Shown here: piece after piece, positions 24,484-36,390 of the stretch
Layout of the letters: each line of letters starts with the position of its first letter
Position numbering within the stretch: the stretch's first letter is position 1
Assembly: GCA_011033025.1 (NCBI GenBank)
Contig: WFMF01000099.1
Location: 164,001 to 228,000 of the forward strand
DNA length: 64,000 bases
Reading direction: 5' to 3'
Source: Beroe forskalii
Taxonomy: Eukaryota > Ctenophora > Nuda > Beroida > Beroidae
Notes under the pieces: model-generated
What the model saw: the letters and a program-made list of their open reading frames with translations, nothing else
Databases searched by the model: none
What the model was told of the DNA's origin: nothing
Made by a program: the position numbers and the translations under genes

Positions 24484-24627
24484 TTATGAGTGTGTGGATA
24501 TTATTTGCACACGGACCAAACGACACGCACAAAATGCGACACATAAGGAGATGACCACTTCAATCTTTGATTTTTCCATCTATTTGTCCAGTGTCCACTC
24601 TGTCTCAATGTGTTTAACTTATTAATT

Positions 24628-24755
24628 GTCTGCCTGTCTGTCTGTCAGTCTACCTGTCTGTCTGTCTGTCTGAACTCTCCCTGTCTTAACTCTGTCTGTT
24701 GGAACTCTGTGTCTGTTTGTCCGTCTGTCTATCTGTCTGTCTGTATGTCTGAACC
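24628..24755. repeat. CTGT microsatellite, imperfect
   Basis: Runs of (CTGT)n interrupted by short unique pieces, inside the inverted-repeat copy. The mirror copy has CAGA runs at about 57037-57112. The minus- and plus-strand frames crossing it are microsatellite translations. Confidence 0.85.
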
Positions 24756-25257
24756 TTCACCCGTGAGGCAGAGCGAATGTTTGGATAGCAGTGCTTTTAT
24801 CTGACAGTGAATTCGCACTTTCGTAAAGCGAGAAATGTGTCTGAGAGTCAATTTGTCTGTTTGTTCCCACACTTTCACCTGTCTCGAAGTTGAAGTGACT
24901 GTTTGCAAAATGTCCGTCTGCAAGTAAGTATGATGTATGTTCCGGTGCAGGGATTTTCGTCTGTATGTTTGTCTCTGTGTGTCTGTGAGTGTGAGATTGC
25001 ATGTGCAGCCGCAAGAAAATTAATCTGCTCGGAGTGACAATCATAGTAAGTATATGCGACAAGCTGCTGAGGAGAGGAGAGTTTATGCCAAATATGACAA
25101 GTTTAATATTCAATGTATATCCGACAAGATGGGAGGAGACTTTGTCAGAAGAGAAGAGTTAACATAATATTATCCTGCAGATATATTGAGAACTGTGCGC
25201 GCAGATAAACTTCGAAAATTAAGACGAAATATCTCTAACAAAAGCATCAATTCAATT

Positions 25258-25790
25258 AATTTGAGCGAAACGGAGAGCGAAAATTGAAAGAAGTGAGTAA
25301 GTACCAAACATACTATACTAATCAGAACGTCAAAAAAGCAAACAAAATTTCAGAAAAACGTCTATATATTGATAAACGGAAGTATAACAAGTTAAAACAT
25401 AATGTATTATGTAATGTAAAATATGTCAACCGCCACTTACAACCAAGTCACGCATACGTAATAATAACATAACATATTTAGAACATTTTAAGTCTTCCAC
25501 TAAGTTACATAACCAACTTCCTTGATATACCCTCCCTATATTGCTGCTGTATATAATCCCTCTCTAGACGACACTCAGGCAGGGGTGTATAATATATTCG
25601 TCATTAATTCAGCAGGTTATGATATGAAAATGACGTCACTTTTGCTGGAATATTATATTGTGTGCGAGACTATCACTCCGCAAGAATTCTGCTATATGCG
25701 TGTGTGTGTACTATCGTATGTTAGCTATTCGGAGCTTGTCAACACGAGGTATATATATATATATACACCCTGCACACATGATAGAGCTCG
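25258..25790. other. non-coding, no gene seen
   Basis: AT-rich sequence with the first CRE octamer TGACGTCA (25631-25638) and a TA microsatellite (about 25748-25764). A 135-codon open frame (25522-25929) crosses the TA run and shows no family features; it is not called. Confidence 0.4.
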
Positions 25791-25795
25791 GGTAG

Positions 25796-25875
25796 CCAAT
25801 CAGAACGCTGGAAACCGGTCACGTGCTCGTTGCCAACCAATGAAATGTTTCCATTTCCCACGGAACACATATATG
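25796..25875 (+). promoter_or_regulatory. promoter-like cluster: two CCAAT boxes and a TATA-like element
   Basis: CCAATCAG at 25796, CCAAT at 25837 and ATATATGC at about 25868 occur in plausible core-promoter order, with CACGTG between (25820-25825). No coding exon is recognisable downstream, though a donor-like GAGGTGAGG lies at about 25923. A non-coding transcript is possible. Inference only. Confidence 0.25.
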
Positions 25876-26353
25876 CAGGGTATCTCTAGATGTTGTGTGA
25901 GGGTGAATGTGTCTGGTAGGGAGAGGTGAGGTCAGCGCAGTTTTTGGCCCTGACAAATCTATCAAAATATATTACGTTTTATAATATTACGTTTTAGAGA
26001 TGAAATGTGTTTGATGATTCGTGATGATTAGCAACACACGCCCTGACAATCTCTGTTTAATTCATTAGTTCATAATATATTCATTAGTTAATTAAAGCAA
26101 TAATTGGCTCCATCAAGTTATACCAGTCAAAGGTCACACAGGAACGGAGAGGTGGTTTCGATGGCTTCCCTCAGCCACTAGGTTACTCGCTAATCTTATC
26201 AAAGTGTATCAACTTATCAAGAAGTCAAAGTCGTCTAAATGTCAATGTACTTAACACTCAAACTGAATGTTTTAAGTCTATAATAGGTGACCGGCACTTT
26301 TCAAATGCGCTGAGTATAAGATGTACCCCAACCCGCACTTGCATACGATCTGC

Positions 26354-26521
26354 ATGGGTGCTTAGATCGCTAAATTGAAATAACTAAAAAGTAAGATGGG
26401 TGCTTAGATGGCTGAATTTAAATAACTAAAAAGTAAGATGGGTGCTTAGATCGCTAAATTGAAATAACTAAAAAGTAAGATGGGTGCTTAGATGGCTAAA
26501 TTGAAATAACTAAAAAGTAAG
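26354..26521. repeat. 42-bp tandem repeat, four copies
   Basis: The unit starts ATGGGTGCTTAGATCGCTAA and ends AAATAACTAAAAAGTAAG. Four near-identical units alternate GATCGCT and GATGGCT. Confidence 0.9.
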
Positions 26522-26675
26522 ATTTCGGTTTACACGTTACAGCTCAGAGAGCATCTAGTACTATCTACACAGTATAAAACGTTACCAATTACTCCAAGTT
26601 GAACACTGGAACACTTAGCACTGGCGAGAAAACCACACACACCAACCACCCTTTACATAATAAACCCTGACACTA

Positions 26676-26740
26676 TGGCGTCATCAATTCCCCATTCTAA
26701 CCCCTGATAATGACATCACTCTCTTCCGCCTACTACATCT
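26676..26740. repeat. decayed CRE foldback module
   Basis: GGCGTCATCAATTCCCCATT continues CTAACCCCTGATAATGACAT, the same core as in the intact foldbacks. The arm remnant TTCCGCCTACTACATCTC follows. Confidence 0.6.
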
Positions 26741-26839
26741 CCCACACACTCGCTCACTTACCGGAACACCTAGCGGAACCGCTAATGCAAACCAGTTGTA
26801 ATAATAATGTCCGGCTCCTTACGGTAGACTCAGTGACTC

Positions 26840-26932
26840 GAGCGCGAGAAATAGGCGGTTCAACGGCATCAACTTACTACGTTGAGCTATGATAATGACG
26901 TCATCATCTACCCGACTATTTCTCGCGCGCGG
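26840..26932. mobile_element. CRE foldback element, well preserved
   Basis: Left arm GCGCGAGAAATAGGCGG, core AACGGCATCAACTTACTACG through GATAATGACGTCATC, right arm CTATTTCTCGCGCGC. It is flanked by imperfect direct repeats TAGACTCAGTGACTCGAGC (26825-26843) and CAGACTCGGCGACTCCAGC (26933-26951). Confidence 0.8.
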
Positions 26933-27610
26933 CAGACTCGGCGACTCCAGCACGTGCAGGAAGTGGAGCAGTCGTCAAATTAATGCTTTGTGGTACGTGA
27001 TAATGAAGTCATGATATAACCATTTTAAAATGATACAAAAAATCAAGAACAAAATTGGTACTATTTGAAAAAAAGATACACAGAATTAAGCCCTCCAAAT
27101 TAGAGCCCCCTATGGGTGATTTTTATACCCACGAAGAGTTAGGATCAACTTACTGCTGTGCAAGTTTCTAAGTTTAAGGTGTTAAAACGATGTCGTATTG
27201 ACCGTCTTTTAGATTGCACACGCTCGATGATAAGTCGATGATATAATGGAAGTGGACAGTAGAAAAGTAGTGCACAAACTAGTAAAATCAAGATAAGAAG
27301 ATACTGCTAGAAAATTAAACACGTGACCAGAATTAAGTTAAGATCTGTTGTTTATCGCGAATAACAATCCTGTGCGAGAAAATCAGGAATACAAAGTTTC
27401 GATATTACAGCGCGTTACCATGGTAAGATATACACGAGTAGATGTTACTCTATATTTAGCTTTCACAGCTTTGAAAACACGTGGGCAATAGTGGAAATTA
27501 TGTGCCAAATATTTTACCACAACGACAGTCAAATTCTACATTCGCTTTGTTACGGCTTTGCAGAGGACAGAGAGATGTAATAGTCGGATGTAAACGGGTA
27601 CATCGGTCAT

Positions 27611-27920
27611 GGTGTCAGAGTAAATCGGTGTCAGAGTGTACTGGTGTCAGAGTCAAATTGCAAATCGGTGTCAGAGTGCACTGGTGTCAGAGTAAAACTG
27701 CGAACCTGTGTCAGAGTGCACTGGTGTCAGAGTAAACCAGTGTCACAGTAAACCGGTGTCAGAGTAAACTGGTGTCAGAGAGCACTGGTGTCAGAGTAAA
27801 ACAGCGAACCGGAGTCAAAGTAAACCGGTGTCAGAGTGCACTGGTGTCAGAGTAAAACTGCGACCCGTGTCAGAGTGCACTAGTGTCAGAGACCAGAGTA
27901 AAATGGTGTCAGAATGACAG
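27611..27920. repeat. 16-bp minisatellite, CTGGTGTCAGAGTAAA type
   Basis: About 17-18 units with variant tails (AGTAAACC, AGTGCA, AGTAAAACTGCGAAC). The unit matches the 36668-36862 array in length and in 13 of 16 positions. The overlapping 84-codon frame is repeat translation. Confidence 0.9.
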
Positions 27921-28079
27921 CGTTAATTGAGGGATTAGCCGTGTGAGTAAACTGGTTTCAGAACTGAGAAACGGGTGCCAAATCGGCTCTCGACAACGAA
28001 TTTCCAAAGTACCCACAAGTTTATAACAAAGACTGAGCGAGGCATCTAGAGAAGCTTGATGAGAGAGGAATCTATTACT

Positions 28080-28192
28080 ATACTACTAAACGGGGGATGG
28101 ATCTACTACTAGTACTACTAAACGGGGGATGGATCTACAAGAGATCCAAACAGAGTCCCCAACACGGGACCTCCCGCTGGGAGGTCCCTGTT
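28080..28192. repeat. doubled ACTAAACGGGGGATGGATC unit and a strong hairpin
   Basis: TACTACTAAACGGGGGATGG is present twice (about 28080-28138). Just downstream, AACACGGGACCTCCC (28161-28175) pairs with GGGAGGTCCCTGTT around a GCT loop, a 10-bp perfect stem extended past a single bulge. Confidence 0.7.
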
Positions 28193-28500
28193 GCCAGGGC
28201 TACTGTGGATGGGAACTAGTCCCGTACCTCCCAATAAGAGAGGAATCACGCCCCGTGTAGCTGGTGATATAACCACATAATGTGGAGAGTGATAACAACA
28301 TATAATGTGTGATAAGAGGATGAGCTGCATATATTATGTACTGACAGCACTGTCAATATCCGGGGCACCAGCTGGTCTCGACCGATTGCGGAGGAAAACC
28401 CTCAAGAGCGCCCTTTCTACATTACTTCACCACAGATAATGATTTGATATATTATCATACACTCATACAGCTCATATATTATTCAGCGCTCAAGTGTATT

Positions 28501-28610
28501 ATTAAACGTCGCGCGCGAGAAATAAGCGGTTCAACGTCATCAACTCACTACATCGAGCTATGATGATGACGTCATCATCTACCCGTCTATTTCTCGTGCG
28601 CGGAGTTTAA
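28501..28610. mobile_element. CRE foldback element, well preserved
   Basis: Arms ATTAAACGTCGCGCGCGAG and CTCGTGCGCGGAGTTTAA are complementary, extending the usual arm with TTAAAC…GTTTAA. The core has AACGTCATCAACTCACTAC and GATGATGACGTCATCATC. Confidence 0.85.
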
Positions 28611-28800
28611 GTTGTGTCCAACACTCAAACGAATGGTATATTTAAGCAACAGAACGTGACGTCACTATGACACTTAAACGTGGAAGGTTGATGCCCTCGA
28701 ATCGCTTAGTTTTATCCTCAAAGACAGATGAGGTACATGCTATTAGACACTTCGCCCCTTTTAAATAAGAATATCGTCTACATACATTCACCCGTTGTAT

Positions 28801-28904
28801 TATACGCCGCGCACGAGAAATAGGCGGTTAAATTTCATCAATTTACTGCACAATGATATGATAATGACGTCATCCTACCCGACTATTTATCGCGCGCGGC
28901 GTAT
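28801..28904. mobile_element. CRE foldback element, well preserved
   Basis: Left arm TATACGCCGCGCACGAGAAA, right arm TATCGCGCGCGGCGTATA, core with TTTCATCAATTTACTGC and GATAATGACGTCATCC. TATA-type sequence at both ends suggests a TA-rich target. Confidence 0.85.
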
Positions 28905-29299
28905 AATATACAGATAGTCGGTGCATTAGCGTTTAGCATTATAAAAGTATAAATGATGATACGTGATCATGAATACTTTTTCACACGTTTAAACTAATGA
29001 AGAGTCCTTATCAGTTATCACAGAATTGTTTGAAAATAAACGCGCCAATTAATCAATCATTCTATCATCCGGCTAGCTTGATCATCTTGAACCCGCAAAA
29101 AACCTGAAACCCTTAATCAAAATACCCCCAAAGGGTCCTAAGACCTTGTCTTCATCGTTACGTGACACTTTTGAATCACAGTCCATTTGACGGGGTGATG
29201 TCATTCATTTCACTCATTTACTCAGGTCTCAGCTGCTAGGCCATCACGCTACGATTCACGAAATTATGCATATGACTTTGACAACCCACATTTTAGAAT

Positions 29300-29365
29300 A
29301 GTGAGATGATGACGTCATTATCAGGGTTTAGAACTGTGAGTTGATGACGTCTAATCGCCTATATT
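29300..29365. repeat. decayed CRE foldback module (reverse orientation)
   Basis: GATGATGACGTCATTATCAG, GGTTTAGAACTG, then TGAGTTGATGACGTC, followed by the arm remnant CGCCTATATTC. The core is intact but the left arm is lost. Confidence 0.65.
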
Positions 29366-29463
29366 CTTCCCTAACTACCTACTCATCAAAGAATGATTAA
29401 GTAGGGCATGCGCAGGAGCAGAGCTAAACAGGCAATGGAATATCATATTCGGTATGGTGTCCC

Positions 29464-29502
29464 CAACTCACCATTCTAAACCATGATAATGACGTCATCA
29501 CG
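29464..29502. repeat. decayed CRE foldback module
   Basis: CCAACTCACCATTCTAAACC followed by ATGATAATGACGTCATC. Arms are not recognisable. Confidence 0.6.
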
Positions 29503-29649
29503 CTCAAGATAGTCTGCAATCTGCGTGCACCAATCCTACTCCCTTTTCTTCTCACCTTAAGCGAAGCTCATGATTCTTGTGTCTACGTGAAATAAGGAGG
29601 TGTTTGCAATTTAAACATATACCCGGCGTCTAATGCATATTTTATTTTA

Positions 29650-29667
29650 CCCACACACACACGCACT

Positions 29668-29713
<46 letters not shown>

Positions 29714-29738
29714 CGCACACACACACGCACAGACGAGT
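29650..29738. repeat. CA microsatellite
   Basis: An imperfect (CA)n run of about 85 bp with CG and TA interruptions. Confidence 0.95.
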
Positions 29739-29793
29739 GCGCGACACGCAAACACATCACTTGAAAGAGCTCACTCAAGGAGCAAGGCTTGGA

Positions 29794-29842
29794 TAATGAC
29801 GTCATTATCTTGGTTTATAACGATGAATTGATGAGCTCAATG
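29794..29842. repeat. decayed CRE foldback module
   Basis: ATAATGACGTCATTATCTTG continues GTTTATAACGATGAATTGATG. Arms are absent. Confidence 0.6.
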
Positions 29843-29899
29843 CACCAACTAACGGCACATATTATATGAAAGCACTCAGTCGATGAAGCTTGTGTGTGT

Positions 29900-30000
29900 A
29901 ACGTCGCGTACGAGAAATAGGCGGTTCAACGTCATCAAATCACTACATCATGATATGATAATGACGTCATCCTACCCGCCTATTTCTCGTGCGCGGAGAA
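29900..30000. mobile_element. CRE foldback element, well preserved
   Basis: Left arm ACGTCGCGTACGAGAAATAG and right arm CCTATTTCTCGTGCGCGG; core TTCAACGTCATCAAATCAC to GATAATGACGTCATCC. A solo arm-like piece (CCTATTTCTCGGCGTG, about 30006-30021) follows immediately. Confidence 0.85.
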
Positions 30001-30081
30001 TAAACCTATTTCTCGGCGTGTAATCGTGTAATATGCCCCATTTTATGGAGCTCACTCCAGAGGGTGAGAGTAGAGTAGTAG

Positions 30082-30174
30082 ACTCCGCGCGCGAATAATA
30101 GGCGGTACAACGTCATCAACTTACTACATTTAGCTATGATAATGACGTCATCCTAACCGCCTATTTCTCCTGTG
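30082..30174. mobile_element. CRE foldback element with flanking direct repeats
   Basis: Left arm CTCCGCGCGCGAATAATAGG, right arm CCGCCTATTTCTCCTG, core ACAACGTCATCAACTTAC to GATAATGACGTCATCC. Flanks GTGAGAGTAGAGTAGTAG (about 30064-30081) and GTGAGAGTAGCAGTAGCT (about 30172-30189) are direct repeats. Confidence 0.8.
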
Positions 30175-30189
30175 AGAGTAGCAGTAGCT

Positions 30190-33100
30190 CACAGAGAGTT
30201 GTAGTGAGTCCTAATAGTAGTACTAATAATAGTACGCAATATTAGCAGGGGGAGGGGGAGGTAAGAGCATACTTAGCTTCAACTGCTAGAGAGAGTGTTG
30301 CACTGTTGCAGGGTAAAGGGAAGGGGTACAATTTTAGAATCTTTTGAATCTGCTTCATTGAGTCAAAAGAGAAAAAATGAAGTGCACAATAATTTTACTT
30401 GTTGAATCATTTACATGCCTCCTGCTACATCAAAGTATTGAATAGATCCTACCAGAACCTCTAGAATCTAGATTTAACTTGAATCATTGAAGAGAATATA
30501 ACAGTGCCTGGATCACTGGACACTGGACTCCCATTCTCTTTGTCCTAAGACCTAATAACTTAATAACATTTTAAATAGCTAATTGTAACCTGGAAAAGAG
30601 AAGGATCAAGGCCCTATGCCCAGATCCCTTGACTTGAGGGACCTGGTATGGGTTTTCAGCTTTATCATCCGAGTAGTTTCTATCAAAGGATCGGAGTTAT
30701 AAATCTGTGGTTGTGTTGAGAAACACACTTTGTATATTCCAGGATTTGACACAATACCTAGCTGCTCGGAAGATTTTGTTAATATTTGAGAATATGACAA
30801 AGTCTTCTGCTTCAGAGGAATATTTATGAGAATATGGTGAAGGGGAAGATAGTAAGTACCTCTCAAATATACAAAACGAAACTGGGAGTCAATTAAAATG
30901 AAGCCCTGGTTTAATGAGGAAATGCAGCTAATGACATGAAGAAAGAATCCAGATCTTCAATACATATATCATGCAATAGGTCCTGAGGAGTGATGTCATT
31001 ATCTGGGTTTATAGAGGAGGACTGAAGATGTAGAAGTGCTTATTTTCATTTAGAAGAAGATAAAGTTAGAGAGTGTCTGGTCGTTGTCTGGCAGGTATTG
31101 CTCCTGAGAGTTAGGCAGAAAACGTATGAGTTGAAGTTAGGCAGGATTATATGTCTGCAGCTATCATAGTTAGAAGAACATGGAATTACTTCTTACATAG
31201 TATATCATTATGTATGAGATACAACCATTATGCACTGTACGAGATACCAAAATAAACAAAAAAAATAAGCTTAACTCAAAAGGTTAAGACTGAAGATACA
31301 GATATTATCAAACAAAATATCTGAAAATAGAGACAGAGAGGTTGAAAAGTAAAGGTCACATACGAGTAAAGATGTAACATCTTAACATCTTTTAACAGTG
31401 AGGGTAATTTAGATTGAAAAACAAAATGAAGACCTTTATCGTAGAAAAGGTAAGGTATCATTAAGGCAAAATAACTGTGTCTGTACTTAGACAGAAGTAC
31501 CTACTACTCTACTAACCTGCTATTCAGAACATAGATCGTATGAAGTCTACCTGCTTTGACTACTCCAAGCACACTATCAAAGTCTACTTCTATTTACTTA
31601 ATGAGGATAATATCAAGTCTACGACGTCTGCTTCATACATTCATTTCCATAGTTAGAATCTAGATAACATACAAGAAGATAAGTAGGAGCAATGAACAAT
31701 ATGCAATGTGCATGCAGAAAGGCAGACAAGTCCATCACAATATATTCTCTTTTATTAGAATTTAGTTGAACAAATTTTAGAGCATATTACTGCGCAGAAC
31801 AAAGCGGACGAGTGCAGTGGGAAGAGAGTTTATTCAGAAGAATTCTCCGACTCGTCCAATTAGCAAGATATGTCTGATTCATTAATATATCTTAATATGT
31901 TAATATGCAACTACAATGATATTATAATATTACTTTTTTCTATATATCACAGTAATTTTTTCTAAACAAAACTATAAAAACGTTCCAAAATATCTTAAAA
32001 TAAATCATCATTGGATCGATTTAACATTATCGAATCACAGATCACTCAAGACACGAATGAACAAACAAACACACTACTCTAAACCCTGAATTTGTACATA
32101 CTTAGCATAATATAATTTACACAAATTATAGCTTTTATATAAGCTATTACTGAGTCCACTTAACATTGACTACACACCGACACACATGCATACCGACACA
32201 CATGCATACCGACACACACATGCAATATGCATACTGTATACCGCTAATGGAGTACTAACCGTACTAACACATACCTTCAGGCAGAGAGTAATACCTACAT
32301 GTCAGGTAATTTCTGATTGAATTGTTAAGAAGGTTCAGAAATTCAGAATCTCAAGGTAAATTCTGCGTAACTGAGCTTACCTACACTGCATTTTGATTCT
32401 TGACTTCTTGAGGAAAATCCTAGGGGGATCCTAGGTGCGCTTTTGAAAACTTGGGGTCTGTTTTCAGCCCCCGCCCTCGTGCTGCAATTTTCGTTCAACC
32501 AGCGCAGCATCTCAGCATTCTGCAATACTGTTGAAGGTTCCGCTCTGACACAAAAGCGCGCAAATGCTGCATAATGTTTGGTGTAATTAGGGTTTATAAC
32601 CGTATGGAATATGGGCAGGCATAATATTCCCACGTAAGTTACTGGGTAAGTTCCCGCGTAAGTTCATGTAAGTTCCATGAATGTAAGTACTTGGATGTCA
32701 TACAGCAGACTGGGTTATTACTGGAACTAACTGCACCAAAAACAAATTAAAAGTTTAAAATAAGAACAACCATAGAATGTACAGAGAGAAGTGTATACCG
32801 AACGTTAATTTTGCAGGAGACTGGAAAACACTACTAGAAAACAGTACATTTACATTAGAAAAGTATAAAATAAACTGATATTAAAGTTTATCGTATCATT
32901 GAACGGTTAAAACTTGCTCCCTAAAATACACATTGCTTTGACGTACATCGTTTAAGCAAGACGTAGAATCCAGGTAAAGATACCTACTATCTGCATAGTA
33001 AATACCTGGATGTGACAAGAGGAGTGTAAACCTATAATCGCATACCTTACATACTTAATGAGTAAAGTACAGTAAAGTACACTGTTCATCTACGAATCTA

Positions 33101-33600
33101 GCAAGAGTAAGAAAATATATACTTGGCATGTAGGGATGTAAAGCTAAATTTAGAACTCTGGTTCAGTAAAACGTTGGTACACGGCCGAAAAAAACATACA
33201 GTTCATCTGATATGAGCTGTATTTCAATCTACAAACCACATTTCATAAGTACAGGAGTGCTAGAAGGGCAAGATGATTCATTTGAGGCCCAAATTTTGCA
33301 ACAAATGGCTTTCGATCCCGAATAAATCTTATCAAATTACATGGTAGGTTGTTCATCATTAAAAAGATTAATGTTGAAATGAAGCATGGTGGTGAGGTGG
33401 TGTTCCGCTGCATAATTTCGATTCAGTTCGAATGAAAACTTAAAACGGATGAAAAGCTTCCAGCAGTCTCGCTCTCGACTTTCTACCAAATCTCTTGTAA
33501 CGATTATTTGTTAGAAGTTTGACAGGTGACAACCACACAAACACTCAGACAAACACAGAAAGGGAGCTCTCGCTCCCAGTCTGTTGAGGGACAGTATTAT
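30190..33600. other. non-coding, no gene seen
   Basis: AT-rich sequence. It holds one decayed CRE module (about 30988-31030, GTGATGTCATTATCTGGGTT) and a short CCGACACACATGCATA triplet repeat (about 32175-32223). No splice-supported exon or known repeat otherwise; open frames up to 96 codons are within chance. Confidence 0.4.
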
Positions 33601-33635
33601 CATCGTCCGAATGTTTACCCCTGGAACAGCTTTGT

Positions 33636-33716
33636 TTGACCAATGAACGTGGAAGATTCGTGTCAAACTGCGTGTTGATTGGTCACTACAAACACATGGT
33701 ACGGATAAACTATATA
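33636..33716 (+). promoter_or_regulatory. promoter-like cluster: inverted CCAAT pair and TATA
   Basis: TGACCAATGAAC (CCAAT at 33640-33644) and GTTGATTGGTCAC (ATTGG at 33678-33682) form an inverted pair spanning 43 bp. TATATACAG follows at 33711. The same 43-bp span recurs at 38696 and 55628. No coding exon was recognised downstream. Confidence 0.3.
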
Positions 33717-33719
33717 CAG

Positions 33720-34440
33720 TTGCTGTCATGACCTGTCAAACCATTAGAGCAGCAGAGAAATTGGTAGAAGTTGATGCATAAATATGTGCATAAATATTCA
33801 TGCATAATGATATATGCATAATGCATAAAAAGGGACCTGTAATTGTAAATAGTTAGTATTTCATCCTGTAGATCTCAGAATGAATGTCAAGGGAAATCAT
33901 TTGGAAAACGTCTATAGGGACGGTGTAATTGCAGAAAAGCAATGAATAATTTACTGAAGTACTGATTCATCGAAGTGCCACTTCACAATAAACTGACGAG
34001 GTAGTTAAGGTTTACTAAAAAGTAGTATTATCTTCACAGCAATTGCTGTGAAGATCAATTAACCCCATAAGGCATAAAAGTAAAAACGGAGGCTATGAAA
34101 CCCATTCCTATCTCAGTAAATGTGGTAGAGTTTTTTGCCCACTATTTCCCCAAAACGATTGCGAGAGAGAGGGGGCAGGTAAACCACTAGCGACGAATCA
34201 CTCGAACTCAGATCAATTCCTGCATAAAATATATTAAAAAGCATTTACATATGCGAACCTAAGGATTTACTGGTAGCACACACCTTTTGTACCTTTTAAA
34301 ATAAAGAGGTACACGGGGAAATATATACAATTTAAATAGCACAATGAGCAAGTGGCAGAAAGCAGTGGAAAACATGACTGCCAGTGGTGGAAATCCTGCC
34401 TGGAGGGTGAGAAAGAGACAGAGAGAGCACTGAAAAAATA
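33720..34440. other. non-coding, no gene seen
   Basis: AT-rich; repeated ATGCATAA motifs at about 33775-33828. Nothing else recognised. Confidence 0.4.
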
Positions 34441-34646
34441 TACCTTAGGAGGTGTATTTATATGGGATAAAATTTCGGTGTTTCAAATTTTGGTAAGTTG
34501 AAAATATGGGGATTTTCTCAATCATTGCTCTCGTTAAGATAAGATGATAATGACGTCATTTTGAACTGTCATGGTGTGTGGAAAAAATGGGGATTTTTCT
34601 GAAAAATCCCCAAATTACAACCTTTATAAATAAACCTCCTGCAAGG
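34441..34646. mobile_element. CCTTAGGAGG MITE, copy 1 (206 bp)
   Basis: Starts TACCTTAGGAGGTGTATTTA and ends AATAAACCTCCTGCAAGG. It matches, in opposite orientation, 35998-36204, including the internal ATAATGACGTCATTTTGAAC and TGTCATGGTGTGTG. An AT dinucleotide precedes the element; TA-targeting is plausible but not proven. Confidence 0.8.
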
Positions 34647-35220
34647 CACATATTATATTCTTATAAAATATATATACCAAAATTACAGGCTCTCCCTGGG
34701 CTGCTAAAAGGGGTTCATTTTATAGAATATATACGACCATGTAACCGATTTCGTCTGTGCAGGTGCCTGGGCGATTTATGAACAATGAGTTTATACACAC
34801 TATTGACTATATGAATTGGAGTGGACATTGGACAATCCCAAGGCAGGGGCATAATGGCATATGCTTCTCAAGCGCTTACAGTGCAGAGGTTTTAAAAGGG
34901 AATATACTACTTGATATTTTAGTCTAGAGAGTACGGTTTATTACTTTATTAAATGGTTTTATCGGGCGCGGATTGCAATATTTGATGCACCGGAATCTAC
35001 CAGACTAGAGATTAAATGGGCATCACGGACTACTGCAGAAAGTATTTAATAATTATCATCCTGCAAGGGTTATACTTTGCAAGAATGCAAGGATCGTACT
35101 TTATTCGCATCGTAGTGATTGCAGTGATTGCACAATCCGTGCATTTTAACTTTTTTGGAGCAATAAAGTATTTGCTGCAGCCCTTAAAGGGACCATTACA
35201 TAATCCATTAACAACGCTCA

Positions 35221-35312
35221 GAATAAATAGGCGGTTGCAATGATGTCATTTACACTGTGCGCGCTGCCAAATTGTTGAAAATGACCGCCTATTTCTCGTG
35301 CGCGGGGTTTAA
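35221..35312. mobile_element. CRE foldback element, divergent core
   Basis: The arms are AATAAATAGGCGG and CCGCCTATTTCTCGTGCGCG, but the core (TTGCAATGATGTCATTTACA then GCGCGCTGCC) differs from the other copies and lacks the exact octamer. It is either an old copy or a subfamily. Confidence 0.65.
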
Positions 35313-35997
35313 TCCAAAGATTGTAATGATATGGCGCATGCTGAAGCGTGTCAGCTTGATAATGGACGCTCCAATCATATTTTATTGGCATAATTTAACT
35401 TGAACACGGTATGATATTTCTGAAATTCATACCACAGAAAAATATGAGTAATTTCTGGCGTATAATCACGAGTTAAAACATACACTCATACAATATACAC
35501 TCATACATACAATCATACAGACGAGGTTCTGAACGGTGTTCATTAATACCTTTTTAAAACCCAGAGGAGACTGGCAAGGTTCCTCACAGTAAGAGACCAC
35601 TTAGAAAGAATTGACATGTTTTTATCTTTATATTTATACCTCTCCGACTTGGGAGCGAACAGGTTCAACCATAATTTAGTGGTAGTTTCAATTTACAATT
35701 AACATCCAAGCTCCGTGAAATATAATTGCTGTGTCGATGCATAATTCGTTGCAAATCATAGCAAGCAGCAGCTAAGGTCTGATATCATCAAAATATTTGC
35801 ACGAATAAGAAAAAATAGCCTTATTCAACAACTCAACAACTCAACTAACCCAAAGTCCCATCAATGAACCGATCCTGAATCCCAAGACATCCTGAGACCC
35901 ACGAATTATCCACACATCTCGCACATAGTTGGAAAGGTTGTGCCAATGTCGGTGTTATTACGAACCACAGTTGCAGGAGCTACTTCTACAGTTTATC

Positions 35998-36204
35998 TAC
36001 CTTAGGAGGTGTGTTTATGGAGGTTGTAATTTGGGTATTTTTCGGAAAAATCCGATTTTTTCACACACCATGACAGTTCAAAATAACGTCATTATCATAT
36101 GTTAACTAGAGTGATGACTTGCGAATCCCCAAATTGGAACCAACCAATTTTGTACTTTTGTAAACACCAAAATTATACTCCACATAAATACACCTCCTAA
36201 GGTA
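35998..36204. mobile_element. CCTTAGGAGG MITE, copy 2 (207 bp, inverted)
   Basis: Ends TACCTTAGGAGGTGTGTTTA and TAAATACACCTCCTAAGGTA are near-perfect inverted repeats bounded by TA. The interior matches copy 1 in reverse complement, with AATAACGTCATTATC in place of the intact octamer. Confidence 0.85.
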
Positions 36205-36344
36205 GCTTCAAGAGACATGTATAGCGCAACAAACATACACTTGGTAGCAGAGCAAAGCCTGTCCATTCTACTACGCTAGACCTGTACGATATACGATGCT
36301 TTGCGGAGTGATATATAAGCGCAGTTTTAGGGTTTTACATCACC

Positions 36345-36390
36345 ACCTGACAACATTAAGTCATGATAATGACGTCATCTCTTCCTGTGT
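36345..36390. repeat. decayed CRE foldback module
   Basis: CATCACCACCTGACAACATT continues AAGTCATGATAATGACGTCA. Arms are not recognisable. Confidence 0.5.

Larger units (their letters stand above)
23369..25257 (-). repeat. left copy of an inverted repeat of about 1.1 kb (contains a hAT insertion)
   Basis: Read in reverse complement, this segment matches 56521-57612 at roughly 90% by eye, from CTTGGTAAGGGCCCAAATAT near the gap to the GCGCGCAGATAAACTTC end near 25200-25257. The match continues up to the gap, so the outer boundary is hidden. The copy has a 734-bp hAT-type insertion (23750-24483), a CTGT-rich microsatellite and some extra copies of a 14-bp CTCTAAGCCTCTAG repeat (about 23620-23690). 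No gene is seen. Confidence 0.9.

Noticed and set aside
25522-25929. 135-codon plus-strand frame as a gene
   Set aside because: It runs through a TA microsatellite and a CCAAT/TATA cluster and shows no domain or composition typical of a protein.
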